Positions 15,347 through 23,510 of a stretch of DNA of 31,634 bases are shown here, piece by piece; positions within the stretch are counted from its first letter, which is position 1, and every line of letters starts with the position of its first letter. Both the position numbers and the translations under genes were made by a program. The DNA is from Lachnospiraceae bacterium (GTDB lineage Bacteria; Bacillota_A; Clostridia; Lachnospirales; Lachnospiraceae), in NCBI GenBank assembly GCA_016287765.1, contig JAEEWS010000034.1, positions 1 to 31,634 of the forward strand, written 5' to 3'. The notes under the pieces were generated by a model. The model was not told the origin of the DNA. It saw only the letters and a list, made by a program, of their open reading frames with translations, and ran no database searches.

Positions 15347-16606
15347 ATGGAACTGAGAAAACAATCGTATTATATGATACCTTTTATACCGGATGACCCA
15401 GATAAGTATCTGAAGAATATGGTGAGGAACCACCAGTTTGAAGAATATTACACTGAAATCAGGTATCTTTCGGGATATGTACAAGAATATTTTAACAGTG
15501 GTAATTCAGAAAAAAAGGATTATCCGTGCCGTGCGTTTCGGCTTAAGTCAAGTTGCTTTGAAAACTATGGAATTACCGGAGAAGAAATGAATTGCTCTGC
15601 GCATATCATAGATGAAGAAGAGTACAGATTCTGTATAAATGATATTGTTTGTTTTATTTTTTTAGGTGGAATTTCTTTTCTGAGAATAGGGATTAGGTAT
15701 ACACAGGATTATGGTCTTGCGAGTATTGCCAATTTCAACTTCATTTTCTCGAGGCTGTTCCGGTCCAAAATGTCTTTTACGTTGGATGGACAGAATATCG
15801 ATCTAAGGTCTGCATTTATGAAGATCGCAGATATCGGAGGAAAAGGGGAAATTGTTTTTCTTCCGGAGAGGCGTCAGTTAACCGTTTATCACTTCGTTGG
15901 CATTGAACGAGAGAATAAAAGAGATGAAGAAATACTTCAATGCTTAAGCAGAGGGCGCCATGTTTCGTTTGAAATGACCAAAGAAAAATCGAGTCTTAAA
16001 GACGAACTTTTTGCGTATTCACCGAATGAGGGTGTAATATGGGCTGGGAGTACGAACGCTATTTGTGCTGTTGCATATGGGACAGATGGCACTTCTTATG
16101 CTGTGAGGAATTTTCCTAATCATGTTCTACATGATTATTATGTTGTTTTTCTTTTGCGTCTGTATGAAAGAGAGATGCTTCTTTGGTTCAGTAGAAAAAT
16201 CCTAAACGAAAGAAAAAATAAAAAGAAATTAATAAAGATGCGTCGTAAAATGGTAGACTTTAGGGCCATATATATGCATGACACGGTTTCCCTTGAAGCA
16301 AATTATCGTGAATTGGACAGAAAGATTTGTGAAGTGTTCTGTATAGACGAATTGGAAAAAGATGTCGAGGAATGCATTGAAACTATAGATTCATTTGTGG
16401 CTGATCGTAAAGTACGTAGAACAGATGGGCTTTTGACATCTATCGGTTTGCTGGCGGTGATTTCGGCATTGACCGATGGACTTGGATTTGCGGATAGATT
16501 TGGTGAACTGACAGATGGGACGCTCCCATTTGGACATTTTGCTGTTATGAGCATAGTTTTGGTATTTGTGATCATAGGAGTTGTCAGCTTTTTTAAGGAG
16601 GGATAA
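15347..16606 (+). CDS. Membrane-anchored protein of unknown function, CorA-like topology (block gene 1)
   Basis: The ATG at 15347 follows GAGAGAGAA; the TTG at 15284 has no ribosome site. The product is about 419 aa and I recognise no family. The large N-terminal part (1-270) is soluble and mixed alpha/beta. A long, highly charged helical stretch (about 285-365, with NERKNKKKLIKMRRK and ELEKDVEECIETID) leads to two C-terminal membrane helices (LLTSIGLLAVISALTDGLGF and FAVMSIVLVFVIIGVVSFF) and a short charged tail. Stalk helix plus two terminal membrane helices is the CorA/ZntB arrangement, but no GMN signature is seen. It could be a membrane effector or channel; this is inference. The next gene starts one base after its stop. 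Confidence 0.75.
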   Translation: MELRKQSYYMIPFIPDDPDKYLKNMVRNHQFEEYYTEIRYLSGYVQEYFNSGNSEKKDYPCRAFRLKSSCFENYGITGEEMNCSAHIIDEEEYRFCINDIVCFIFLGGISFLRIGIRYTQDYGLASIANFNFIFSRLFRSKMSFTLDGQNIDLRSAFMKIADIGGKGEIVFLPERRQLTVYHFVGIERENKRDEEILQCLSRGRHVSFEMTKEKSSLKDELFAYSPNEGVIWAGSTNAICAVAYGTDGTSYAVRNFPNHVLHDYYVVFLLRLYEREMLLWFSRKILNERKNKKKLIKMRRKMVDFRAIYMHDTVSLEANYRELDRKICEVFCIDELEKDVEECIETIDSFVADRKVRRTDGLLTSIGLLAVISALTDGLGFADRFGELTDGTLPFGHFAVMSIVLVFVIIGVVSFFKEG

Positions 16607-17923
16607 ATGCTTTTTGGTTTTCTTTCGGAAAAAGGTTTAAAAATAAATAAAACGCTTGAATTGACGGATAAGTCTCTTGAAGAGATTCATTCATATTCAG
16701 ATGAGGCTGAAAGAAACTGTCGTATCGATCCGGATAAATCAATGATATCTACTCGCCAGGCCTTGGAAGTGCTTATCAGTTCAATTCTATGCGCTAAAGG
16801 GAAAACGAGTTTTGACAGGGCAGACTCACTTTATATGATGATAAAAGAATGCCAGGGACAGCAGATAATTACACATTTACAAAAAAAGAAACTGGATTCT
16901 TTAAGAATCAATGCCAATGATATAGTACATGTTGAGAAAAATGTCACGAAAAATGCATATCGCATTGAAGGTAGACATGCAACGATAGAAGAAGCAGTTC
17001 GGACTGTTATTGATCTGTATTGTGTAATATCTGACATGTTCGGCAAACCGACAATTAAAATTGATAAGGATGATCTGCCCATAGGTGAGTATGAAATCGT
17101 TAAGAAATATGTTGGTCGGAACAGCGATATCCTTTATGGAAAATATGAGTATGTGGGAGTTAAAAAAGGTGGACTTGTTCCTATATATGCATATATCAGA
17201 CCATTTAAAAAAGTATGTGATGAAGAACAGGTATTCAATGAGAGGGATATTGCAGCACAGACACTTTTGAAAAATCTTCCTGATACCAATTTTATTTTGA
17301 AAGGGAATGAAATATCAGTTAGTGCGAATAATGAGGCGAGGTATGTTGCATATGAAATAAAAAAGAATACAACAACTCTTGATCAACTGATCAAGCCGCT
17401 TACTCCGAAGGAAGCACTTAATGTTATATTGGATGTAGTAACAGGACTATGTGACATAAAAACTGACGGAATAAATCTTCATCATAGAGGAATCAATCCT
17501 CATTGCATTTTTGTGAACAAAGAGGGAAACAATTATCGGGGTAAACTGGGATGTTTTGAAACCTCAAAAATTGAAATAGAAGAACAGAATGTAGAAAGTA
17601 TTTATGGGATAGTGGCGTCTTTGAATATGGGCAGTGTTTTTGTTCATCCCAGTTTTTTGAATGAATATCATTCGTATGACAGTGCCGAATGGGAAAAAGG
17701 AGATATCTACTCTATCGCTATCTCATTGTTGTATTGCCTCGATGCTAACAATGTAGATAAGAAAATAATCGATACAAGTTGCTTTTATAGTGTATATTCT
17801 CGTGAATTTGCAGATTATATGTTCAGGATTATAGAGTCCGGGTCATTGGAACTTATACCTTCGATTGAGGAGTTTAAAGCTATGTTGACGGAGGAAATCT
17901 CAAATGGATCTTATTCAGATTGA
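16607..17923 (+). CDS. DUF4145-like domain fused to a protein pseudokinase (block gene 2)
   Basis: The protein is 438 aa. Residues 20-145 are all-helical and match the DUF4145 style: STRQALEVLISSILCAKG, then LDSLRINANDIVHVEKN, with Asn104 and His108 in the usual NxxxH place. DUF4145 is, to my knowledge, related to HEPN domains, but RNase activity cannot be claimed. Residues 158-430 follow a protein-kinase fold with key residues lost: the HRD loop reads HHRGINPHCI (Asp to Gly295, Asn to Cys300), the DFG site reads LGCFET (Asp to Cys316), and no VAIK lysine is seen in YAYIRPFKK. The later kinase helix, KGDIYSIAISLLYCL, is kept. It is probably an allosteric partner of the intact kinase encoded next, whose start it overlaps by 20 bases. 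Confidence 0.82.
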   Translation: MLFGFLSEKGLKINKTLELTDKSLEEIHSYSDEAERNCRIDPDKSMISTRQALEVLISSILCAKGKTSFDRADSLYMMIKECQGQQIITHLQKKKLDSLRINANDIVHVEKNVTKNAYRIEGRHATIEEAVRTVIDLYCVISDMFGKPTIKIDKDDLPIGEYEIVKKYVGRNSDILYGKYEYVGVKKGGLVPIYAYIRPFKKVCDEEQVFNERDIAAQTLLKNLPDTNFILKGNEISVSANNEARYVAYEIKKNTTTLDQLIKPLTPKEALNVILDVVTGLCDIKTDGINLHHRGINPHCIFVNKEGNNYRGKLGCFETSKIEIEEQNVESIYGIVASLNMGSVFVHPSFLNEYHSYDSAEWEKGDIYSIAISLLYCLDANNVDKKIIDTSCFYSVYSREFADYMFRIIESGSLELIPSIEEFKAMLTEEISNGSYSD

Positions 17924-18743
17924 TCAGCACAGAGAGTACAGGATAAATAATTGTATATACAGAAATGAAGGCTGTTCTGAAGTTTATGATGTATTTGATA
18001 CTAAGATGAACAGAAACAGCATATTAAAAAGAGTCTGGTACAGGGATGAAAAGGAATATGAATGGCTGAAGCGGGAGGTAACCAATCAGATAGTTGCTTC
18101 AGTTAATTCTGACTTTGTGCCCGCCTTATACAATTTCTATAGACAAAAAGACTATGTTTGGATAGAGATGGAAAAAAAGCAGGGCAGAAGTCTGCGGAAC
18201 GTGATGGATTCTTGGGAAGGCAGTATAAAACCTGAACTAAGAGTTGACGAGAGTGTAAAAATCTTTAAATGGCTGTGCTGCACAATGGCCCAGTTGCACG
18301 CTGAAAAGTCTTTTGTACACAAGGATTTAAAACCTGAAAATATTATCATAAACAAAGGAAGGGAATGTGCCTATGTCATAGATTTTGGCACAAGTGGCCC
18401 GTGGAATATTAAGGGTATGGGAACGCCTAAATATATGGCTCCGGAACAGAGGCGGGAATTTAGGGGAGCACATGTAACGCAGGCGACAGATGTGTTTTCG
18501 ATGGGACTTATATTTTTTGAAATGATTACGGGTAAAATTCCGACATTTGGTAGAGATATGATTTATGATCCCATAAAAAAAGGATGGCATAACCCTATTG
18601 AAGTTGAAGGACCGGTAGGTACCATATATCCGACTGCTGTTGAAGTAATAAAAAAATGTCTACAGGCAGATTACGAAAAGAGATATTTAAATGCCTGTGT
18701 TCTAAGGAGAGATTTATGGGGAATGAAGAAACAAAAACATTAA
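17904..18743 (+). CDS. Intact Ser/Thr protein kinase, Hanks type (block gene 3)
   Basis: This 279-aa protein is a kinase domain only, with no membrane helix or PASTA repeat. A divergent glycine loop, NEGCSEVYDVFD (21-32), is followed by Lys42 (SILKRV), HKDLKPENI with catalytic Asp141 and Asn146, DFG at 160-162, GTPKYMAPEQ (173-182), and TDVFSMGLIFFEMITGKIP. All catalytic residues are present, so it should be active. The start overlaps the pseudokinase end by 20 bases, with a ribosome site GACGGAGGAAATC inside that gene. Small soluble kinases of this kind occur in several phage-defence and conflict operons. Its substrate may be one of the block proteins, but that is not shown. Confidence 0.92.
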   Translation: MDLIQIDQHREYRINNCIYRNEGCSEVYDVFDTKMNRNSILKRVWYRDEKEYEWLKREVTNQIVASVNSDFVPALYNFYRQKDYVWIEMEKKQGRSLRNVMDSWEGSIKPELRVDESVKIFKWLCCTMAQLHAEKSFVHKDLKPENIIINKGRECAYVIDFGTSGPWNIKGMGTPKYMAPEQRREFRGAHVTQATDVFSMGLIFFEMITGKIPTFGRDMIYDPIKKGWHNPIEVEGPVGTIYPTAVEVIKKCLQADYEKRYLNACVLRRDLWGMKKQKH

Positions 18744-18901
18744 CTAATGACATGGATAAGGGCTTTTTTAAGGATATTTTGGATGATACCGATTTCTTTG
18801 TATTTGGCGAGGTCTTAAAAGACATTGTCAGAATGCCGTTGTTTATAAGTGAAGCAAATACAGATTATTTGATGGTAATGCCGGATGATACAGTACATTG
18901 A
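18716..18901 (+). CDS. Small acidic 61-aa protein (block gene 4)
   Basis: The ATG at 18716 follows a very good AAGGAGA site. The start overlaps the kinase end by 28 bases and the stop overlaps the helicase start by 17 bases, so translation is probably coupled on both sides. The protein is acidic, with no Cys pair or membrane helix. The first half is MGNEETKTLTNDMDKGFFKD; the second half (DFFVFGEVLKDIVRMPLFIS and following) looks beta-rich. No family recognised. The strong ribosome site and fitted overlaps argue for a real gene. A small regulator, antitoxin-like partner or helicase cofactor is possible. Confidence 0.65.
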   Translation: MGNEETKTLTNDMDKGFFKDILDDTDFFVFGEVLKDIVRMPLFISEANTDYLMVMPDDTVH

Positions 18902-21900
18902 TATTAAATCTGATAATATATTCTACTTAAAAAAATCACCTATTGTTTTTTTTATTTCAGAGAATATATCGACAAGACATGCAAATGAAATAGATGGCTT
19001 GATCGAGGAGATACTGAAAATGGAGTATCTCACTATTTTTTATAGTGGTTTAAAAAATGGGTGCGTAGATATCAAATGCATAATTGCAGACTATATGTTT
19101 TTAGCTATATCCACTGATAGACGGAACTTTCAAATTGTATATGTAGGTACAAGAAGAGAGTATGAGGAAAAAAAGCAATATAATTACACTGGTAAGGATT
19201 CATTTCAGGTAATGATAAATGCTGGAAGTGCAGTGGTTATCCACAGTAAAGTACGTACAAGTGAAAAATGTGGAGACTATACAGATTACTCTATGGATAG
19301 GAAAGCGTTTGAGGAACTTCAGAACGCGATCATTACCTATTTCTATATGGGAAAACATAAGGAAAATGAAAAGCGTCTGTCTGTTGATCAAAACTTTGAC
19401 AGAATGATATTATCTCCGATTAGAGAATATACTTACTGTGAACAAAAAGTGGAGGAGTCACTTGCCTATGGTGAAAACTTTCTCATATATGAAAGAAGAG
19501 ACGCTGCTACAGGAAAGGCTAAAAAGAAAAGTATTGTTTTTTACATAAAAGGAATGGATCCGGATGTACAAACTTATCAGGCAGGCACAAATGTAGAGAT
19601 AGAAACGAATGAATGGATAGATGACAAAAAGAGGAATCTGACAGGAAGTATCAGTAATAAAGAACTATATGATGAAGGGATTGCCCTCACAGTGTTTTTT
19701 TATGAACAGTTTGATGATGCTATACTTCCCATAAACGGTGGTCGTATACACCCAAAAGTAAATGATATCCAAACAAGCGTAAGACGGAAAGTAGTTAAAA
19801 AGATAGTTGATACTTCGGTTCCTTCCCAATGGATGTACAGTTTCTTTGCGAATTATAAATTAAAGAATTTTCAAAAGGACGATAGCCTTGGGGAGTTTGA
19901 AAAAGAATTAAACAGTTCGAAATATCCTCCAACGTCATCACAAATGGAGGCTATAAGAAAAGGAATTGAAACAGAAGACCTGCAGTTGGTTTTAGGACCA
20001 CCGGGAACGGGGAAGACAACAGTAATCGTTTCTTGGGTTAAATACTTTATTGGAAAAGGAAAGCGTGTCCTTATTTCATCACAAAACAACGCTGCTGTTG
20101 ACAATGTTCTTGAAAGAGTTGGAAATTGTGCTGGAGCTCATGCCATACGGATTGGACAATACGAAAGAATTCAGGATAATTGTAAAAAGTATTCAATAGA
20201 AGAACAGATTGACAGTGAAGAGAAAAAGTATATTGAAACGCTGGAATGTAGCCAAAATAGCCTCGAAGAAGATATTTCAGTTATAAATAACGCTATTGAT
20301 GAAGTTGAAAGGATTAATGCGATTTATCAGGAGTTTGATGGGGTTCTGACTAAGTTGGAGATCCATCGTAAAAATATTTTCAATCTTGTCCTGAAAGTAA
20401 AAGAAACACGTATAACATATGATTGGAAGTTGGGGGTATACGAGGAACTATATGATGAAAATGTAAAAAACCATATTGCTCTTACTGAGATAAGTAAATA
20501 CGGGAAAACTAAAAGATTTTTTTTGAAACATGTGATCGAGAGAATGCATGTTAAAGAAGCCAATGATCTCGAAGAACTTAAAAAGAGCATTGTGGAGCTG
20601 GAAGATGCTATAAAAGTTTATAATGCTTCTACGAGTGATCTATATGCATATATGAGATCATATGAATATGTTGCTTGGAAAGACAATTTTGAAGGATGCA
20701 TAGCAGATTTTCGAGGGTTTTCCATCAAAACAAATGGCTACGGTAGATTTAATGTAAAGTTACCTATTGATCTCGAACGCGACCAATATGGCAGATATAA
20801 CAGTGCCTCACTAAAAGAGTATTTTGATAATTTAAAAATTACCAAAGATAAAAATGAAAAAGTTTTAAAAGCACTGAGAGATTGGGAGGAAATAGTAAAG
20901 AAAAAGCGTAATGAGATTATTTCGGATCTTCTGATAAGAAATTCCAATATAGTTGGTGCAACGTGCATTGGTATCAATACAAGAGCTAAATTTCAGGAGT
21001 TGGATTTTGATGTTTCAATCATTGACGAGAGTGGACAGATACAGATACACAATGTCATAGTGCCTATGACAAGGGCGCCTAAGACACTGATGCTCGGGGA
21101 TCATTTACAGATCCCGCCCATTGTTGGAGAAGAAATCAAATCAGTTTGTGAAGCTGAAGGCGTGTCGACAAAACTGCTTGAACAGAGCTTCTTTGAATTC
21201 CTTTTTAAGAAAATGGAAAAAGCATGTCCGGAGCACTTAACAAGATTGAAAGAACAGTTCCGTATGCCTGAAAACATTTCGGAAGTTATTGCTAAGAAGT
21301 TTTATAACGGGGAATACTATGCTCATTATGATATGTCAAAATGGGCACCGGTTATCAAGGGAACAAGAACTCCGTTGGTCTTTGTGTCAACGAGCGGCGA
21401 ACCCAATAGGTTTGAACAGAAGGCTACAAAAAGCGACAGCATACCCGGTTATGCGAATCCGTTAGAAGCAGATATAGTGACAGACATTATCAAAAGTATT
21501 AAAAATCTCGGAAATGAGGTGTCAACGGATCTAATTGGCGTTATTTCAGCTTACGGTAAACAGGTTCAACTGATCAGAAAGAAAATATCCAAATGCAAAT
21601 TGGACCTTCCGGAAGAACAGATACGTGGAATGGTTGCATCGCTTGATAGTTTTCAAGGTCAGGAGCGCCCTCTTATTATATATAGCTCGACAAGAAGTAC
21701 TTCATATAAGACTCCTGAAAAAGCGAGAGTTGGATTTATGAAGGAACTGAGGCGTTTGAACGTTGCTTTTACACGATGTAAGAGACAGCTTGTCATTGTA
21801 GGCGATTTTGATTATCTCACAACTTGTGAGTATGAGCAAAAGGATGAGTTTGGAAATATTATAGAGCATGGTAGCGAAAAGGAATATTCCGAATTTATGG

Positions 21901-21983
21901 TCATGATGTTGGATCAGGTTAAAGACGGAAAGGCTGAATTATATTCCGCAAAAGACTTTAGGAAAATGTTGGAGACACGATGA
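18885..21983 (+). CDS. UPF1-like superfamily 1 helicase, 1032 aa (block gene 5)
   Basis: About 350 N-terminal residues match nothing I know. Helicase motifs: Q-like TSSQMEAI just before motif I; Walker A GPPGTGKTT (371-379, Lys377); motif Ia SSQNNAAVDNVLERV (about 395-410); motif II DESGQ (714-718); motif III LGDHLQIPP (737 on); motif IV EQFRMPENI; motif V SFQGQE (922-927); motif VI NVAFTRCKRQ (959-968). Order and spelling are those of the AAA_11/AAA_12 UPF1/DNA2 group, which act on RNA or DNA in the 5'-3' direction. About 300 mostly helical residues separate motifs Ia and II, longer than a simple SF1 core. No nuclease motif was recognised. The start lies inside the 61-aa gene with a weak ribosome site, and the end overlaps the next gene by 4 bases. 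Confidence 0.92.
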   Translation: MIQYIDIKSDNIFYLKKSPIVFFISENISTRHANEIDGLIEEILKMEYLTIFYSGLKNGCVDIKCIIADYMFLAISTDRRNFQIVYVGTRREYEEKKQYNYTGKDSFQVMINAGSAVVIHSKVRTSEKCGDYTDYSMDRKAFEELQNAIITYFYMGKHKENEKRLSVDQNFDRMILSPIREYTYCEQKVEESLAYGENFLIYERRDAATGKAKKKSIVFYIKGMDPDVQTYQAGTNVEIETNEWIDDKKRNLTGSISNKELYDEGIALTVFFYEQFDDAILPINGGRIHPKVNDIQTSVRRKVVKKIVDTSVPSQWMYSFFANYKLKNFQKDDSLGEFEKELNSSKYPPTSSQMEAIRKGIETEDLQLVLGPPGTGKTTVIVSWVKYFIGKGKRVLISSQNNAAVDNVLERVGNCAGAHAIRIGQYERIQDNCKKYSIEEQIDSEEKKYIETLECSQNSLEEDISVINNAIDEVERINAIYQEFDGVLTKLEIHRKNIFNLVLKVKETRITYDWKLGVYEELYDENVKNHIALTEISKYGKTKRFFLKHVIERMHVKEANDLEELKKSIVELEDAIKVYNASTSDLYAYMRSYEYVAWKDNFEGCIADFRGFSIKTNGYGRFNVKLPIDLERDQYGRYNSASLKEYFDNLKITKDKNEKVLKALRDWEEIVKKKRNEIISDLLIRNSNIVGATCIGINTRAKFQELDFDVSIIDESGQIQIHNVIVPMTRAPKTLMLGDHLQIPPIVGEEIKSVCEAEGVSTKLLEQSFFEFLFKKMEKACPEHLTRLKEQFRMPENISEVIAKKFYNGEYYAHYDMSKWAPVIKGTRTPLVFVSTSGEPNRFEQKATKSDSIPGYANPLEADIVTDIIKSIKNLGNEVSTDLIGVISAYGKQVQLIRKKISKCKLDLPEEQIRGMVASLDSFQGQERPLIIYSSTRSTSYKTPEKARVGFMKELRRLNVAFTRCKRQLVIVGDFDYLTTCEYEQKDEFGNIIEHGSEKEYSEFMVMMLDQVKDGKAELYSAKDFRKMLETR

Positions 21984-22912
21984 AGTGGTCTGAAGAAGAG
22001 AGAAAAAAGAGAATACAAATCCTTGTGGAGTCATGCCCGGAATTTATCCGCGCTGGGGTATTTGGAGTGCTAGAACATTTCATGTGTCCCATTGCGCTCA
22101 CAGATATCGATGTTAATGAAACTATTGTGGAAGAATACAGCAATGTTGAATTACTGATCCTACGATTATACTTTTATGGAATAAAAAGTGCTGAAGAAAT
22201 AGCAGATGTGACAGGGCTGGATAAAGATATGGTTCTGAAAATACTGCAAACGGAGATGATAACATACAGACATATAGACGATAAAACGGGTGAAATGACT
22301 GAAAACGGGCTTGAAACTATTTATAGGAACGAGGAGAAAAGTGCAGATGAACTTATTGAACAAACTGCTTTGTATAAGGTAAGGCGTGAACTACAGGTAG
22401 AGGCTGTTACCGGAATGGTTTTGAAGTCCAAAATGGAACTTCCGAAAAGTGCTCTTTTAAACTCGAAGACACAGGTGATCATACCGCCCTGTGATAAGAT
22501 CACAATCGATGAAATCGTGCAGAAGGATATCAATTCAAGGCTGATGGAATATGAGAGCAAAGGCTATATATCTAAGAACGATGCAATCTATGAGATAACC
22601 AAAGCAATCACAACAGAAATCAGATATCGGGATGCTTTTTTTGTGAAACCGGATTACTTCAAGTATCCATTTATTGCCTTTGAATGCTCGAAGAATAATA
22701 AGTATGAACAAAGAAGGAAGCTTATTGAGCCTCTGGCGATTTCCAAAACCGATTTTAAATGCCTGGAAATAAAGGAAAAGGATGCTTCTTACGTGATAAG
22801 AGATGACACATATTTCGATCGATTAACTAAATATGTGCCCGTCTTTATGGAAATAAGGACAAAGCGATTAGAGCAGGAAAGAAAGAACAATAGTATAAGG
22901 GAAGGCAAATGA
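21980..22912 (+). CDS. Winged-helix-like protein of unknown function (block gene 6)
   Basis: This 310-aa soluble protein starts by an ATGA overlap with the helicase. Residues 48-112 look like a winged helix: VELLILRLYFYGIKSAEEIA, then VTGLDKDMVLKIL, then a wing ending EMTENGLETI. The middle (120-220) is helical and charged. The C-terminal third has the beta-like PDYFKYPFIAFECSKNN followed by KLIEPLAISKTDFKCLEIKE; the E/K pattern could be a worn nuclease-like core, but I cannot assign it. The ATGA overlap suggests near-equal amounts with the helicase and a common complex. No family recognised. Confidence 0.75.
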   Translation: MKWSEEERKKRIQILVESCPEFIRAGVFGVLEHFMCPIALTDIDVNETIVEEYSNVELLILRLYFYGIKSAEEIADVTGLDKDMVLKILQTEMITYRHIDDKTGEMTENGLETIYRNEEKSADELIEQTALYKVRRELQVEAVTGMVLKSKMELPKSALLNSKTQVIIPPCDKITIDEIVQKDINSRLMEYESKGYISKNDAIYEITKAITTEIRYRDAFFVKPDYFKYPFIAFECSKNNKYEQRRKLIEPLAISKTDFKCLEIKEKDASYVIRDDTYFDRLTKYVPVFMEIRTKRLEQERKNNSIREGK

Positions 22913-22913
22913 T

Positions 22914-23510
22914 ATGCGTTCTTTGTGGAAGTGTGAGTGCGGTGAAGATAACTATTATTCTGTTTTGCAATGTGATCGTTGTGGAAAAACAATGAGCAAA
23001 ATGAATAAAAAAATGATCCTTGAGACAATTATGAACAGTGTTATGAAAGAGGTGGCTATTGAAAAGCAGGAAAAACTTGTAAAGCATATAGAAAAGGAAA
23101 AACGGGTCATATTATTAATTAAGCGAGTGATACTTGGCTTGATGTTTGCCTTATTTGTAGTTGCCTTCATTGGTCTGTTAATAAACAAGCCGGTTTTTGA
23201 TCTATGGGGAGAATTGTTAACTGATTTTAAGACTATATATTACGAAAGAACTGGACACTATTCTGAGACTTTAGAAGGTATTTCAATGTTTGAAAACAAG
23301 GGGGAAGATTTAAAAAGACTCGAAGAGGGACTAAAACGTACGGATGTAAAATTGGACCGAAAGAATAATCAAATTATTGATTCTATTAACGATGTTTATA
23401 AAAAATCGCTTTACATAATAAGACAAACGCAAGAAAAAGTGATTAAAATTCGGGAGAATATACTGGAGGTTATTAAATGGATTGGATTATCGAAAATGCG
23501 TTGGATGTGA
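22914..23510 (+). CDS. Zinc-ribbon, single-TM, coiled-coil protein (block gene 7)
   Basis: The ATG at 22914 follows GGGAAGGCA and begins one base after the previous stop. The product is 198 aa. The N-terminus has a short zinc ribbon, WKCECGEDNYYSVLQCDRCG (Cys7, Cys9, Cys20, Cys23). A charged stretch is followed by one membrane helix (about 65-85, VILGLMFALFVVAFIGLLI). The rest (125-195) is a charged helix likely to form a coiled coil (LKRLEEGLKRTDVKLDRK). It resembles a membrane-tethered scaffold or sensor. No family recognised; the function is open. Confidence 0.72.
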   Translation: MRSLWKCECGEDNYYSVLQCDRCGKTMSKMNKKMILETIMNSVMKEVAIEKQEKLVKHIEKEKRVILLIKRVILGLMFALFVVAFIGLLINKPVFDLWGELLTDFKTIYYERTGHYSETLEGISMFENKGEDLKRLEEGLKRTDVKLDRKNNQIIDSINDVYKKSLYIIRQTQEKVIKIRENILEVIKWIGLSKMRWM

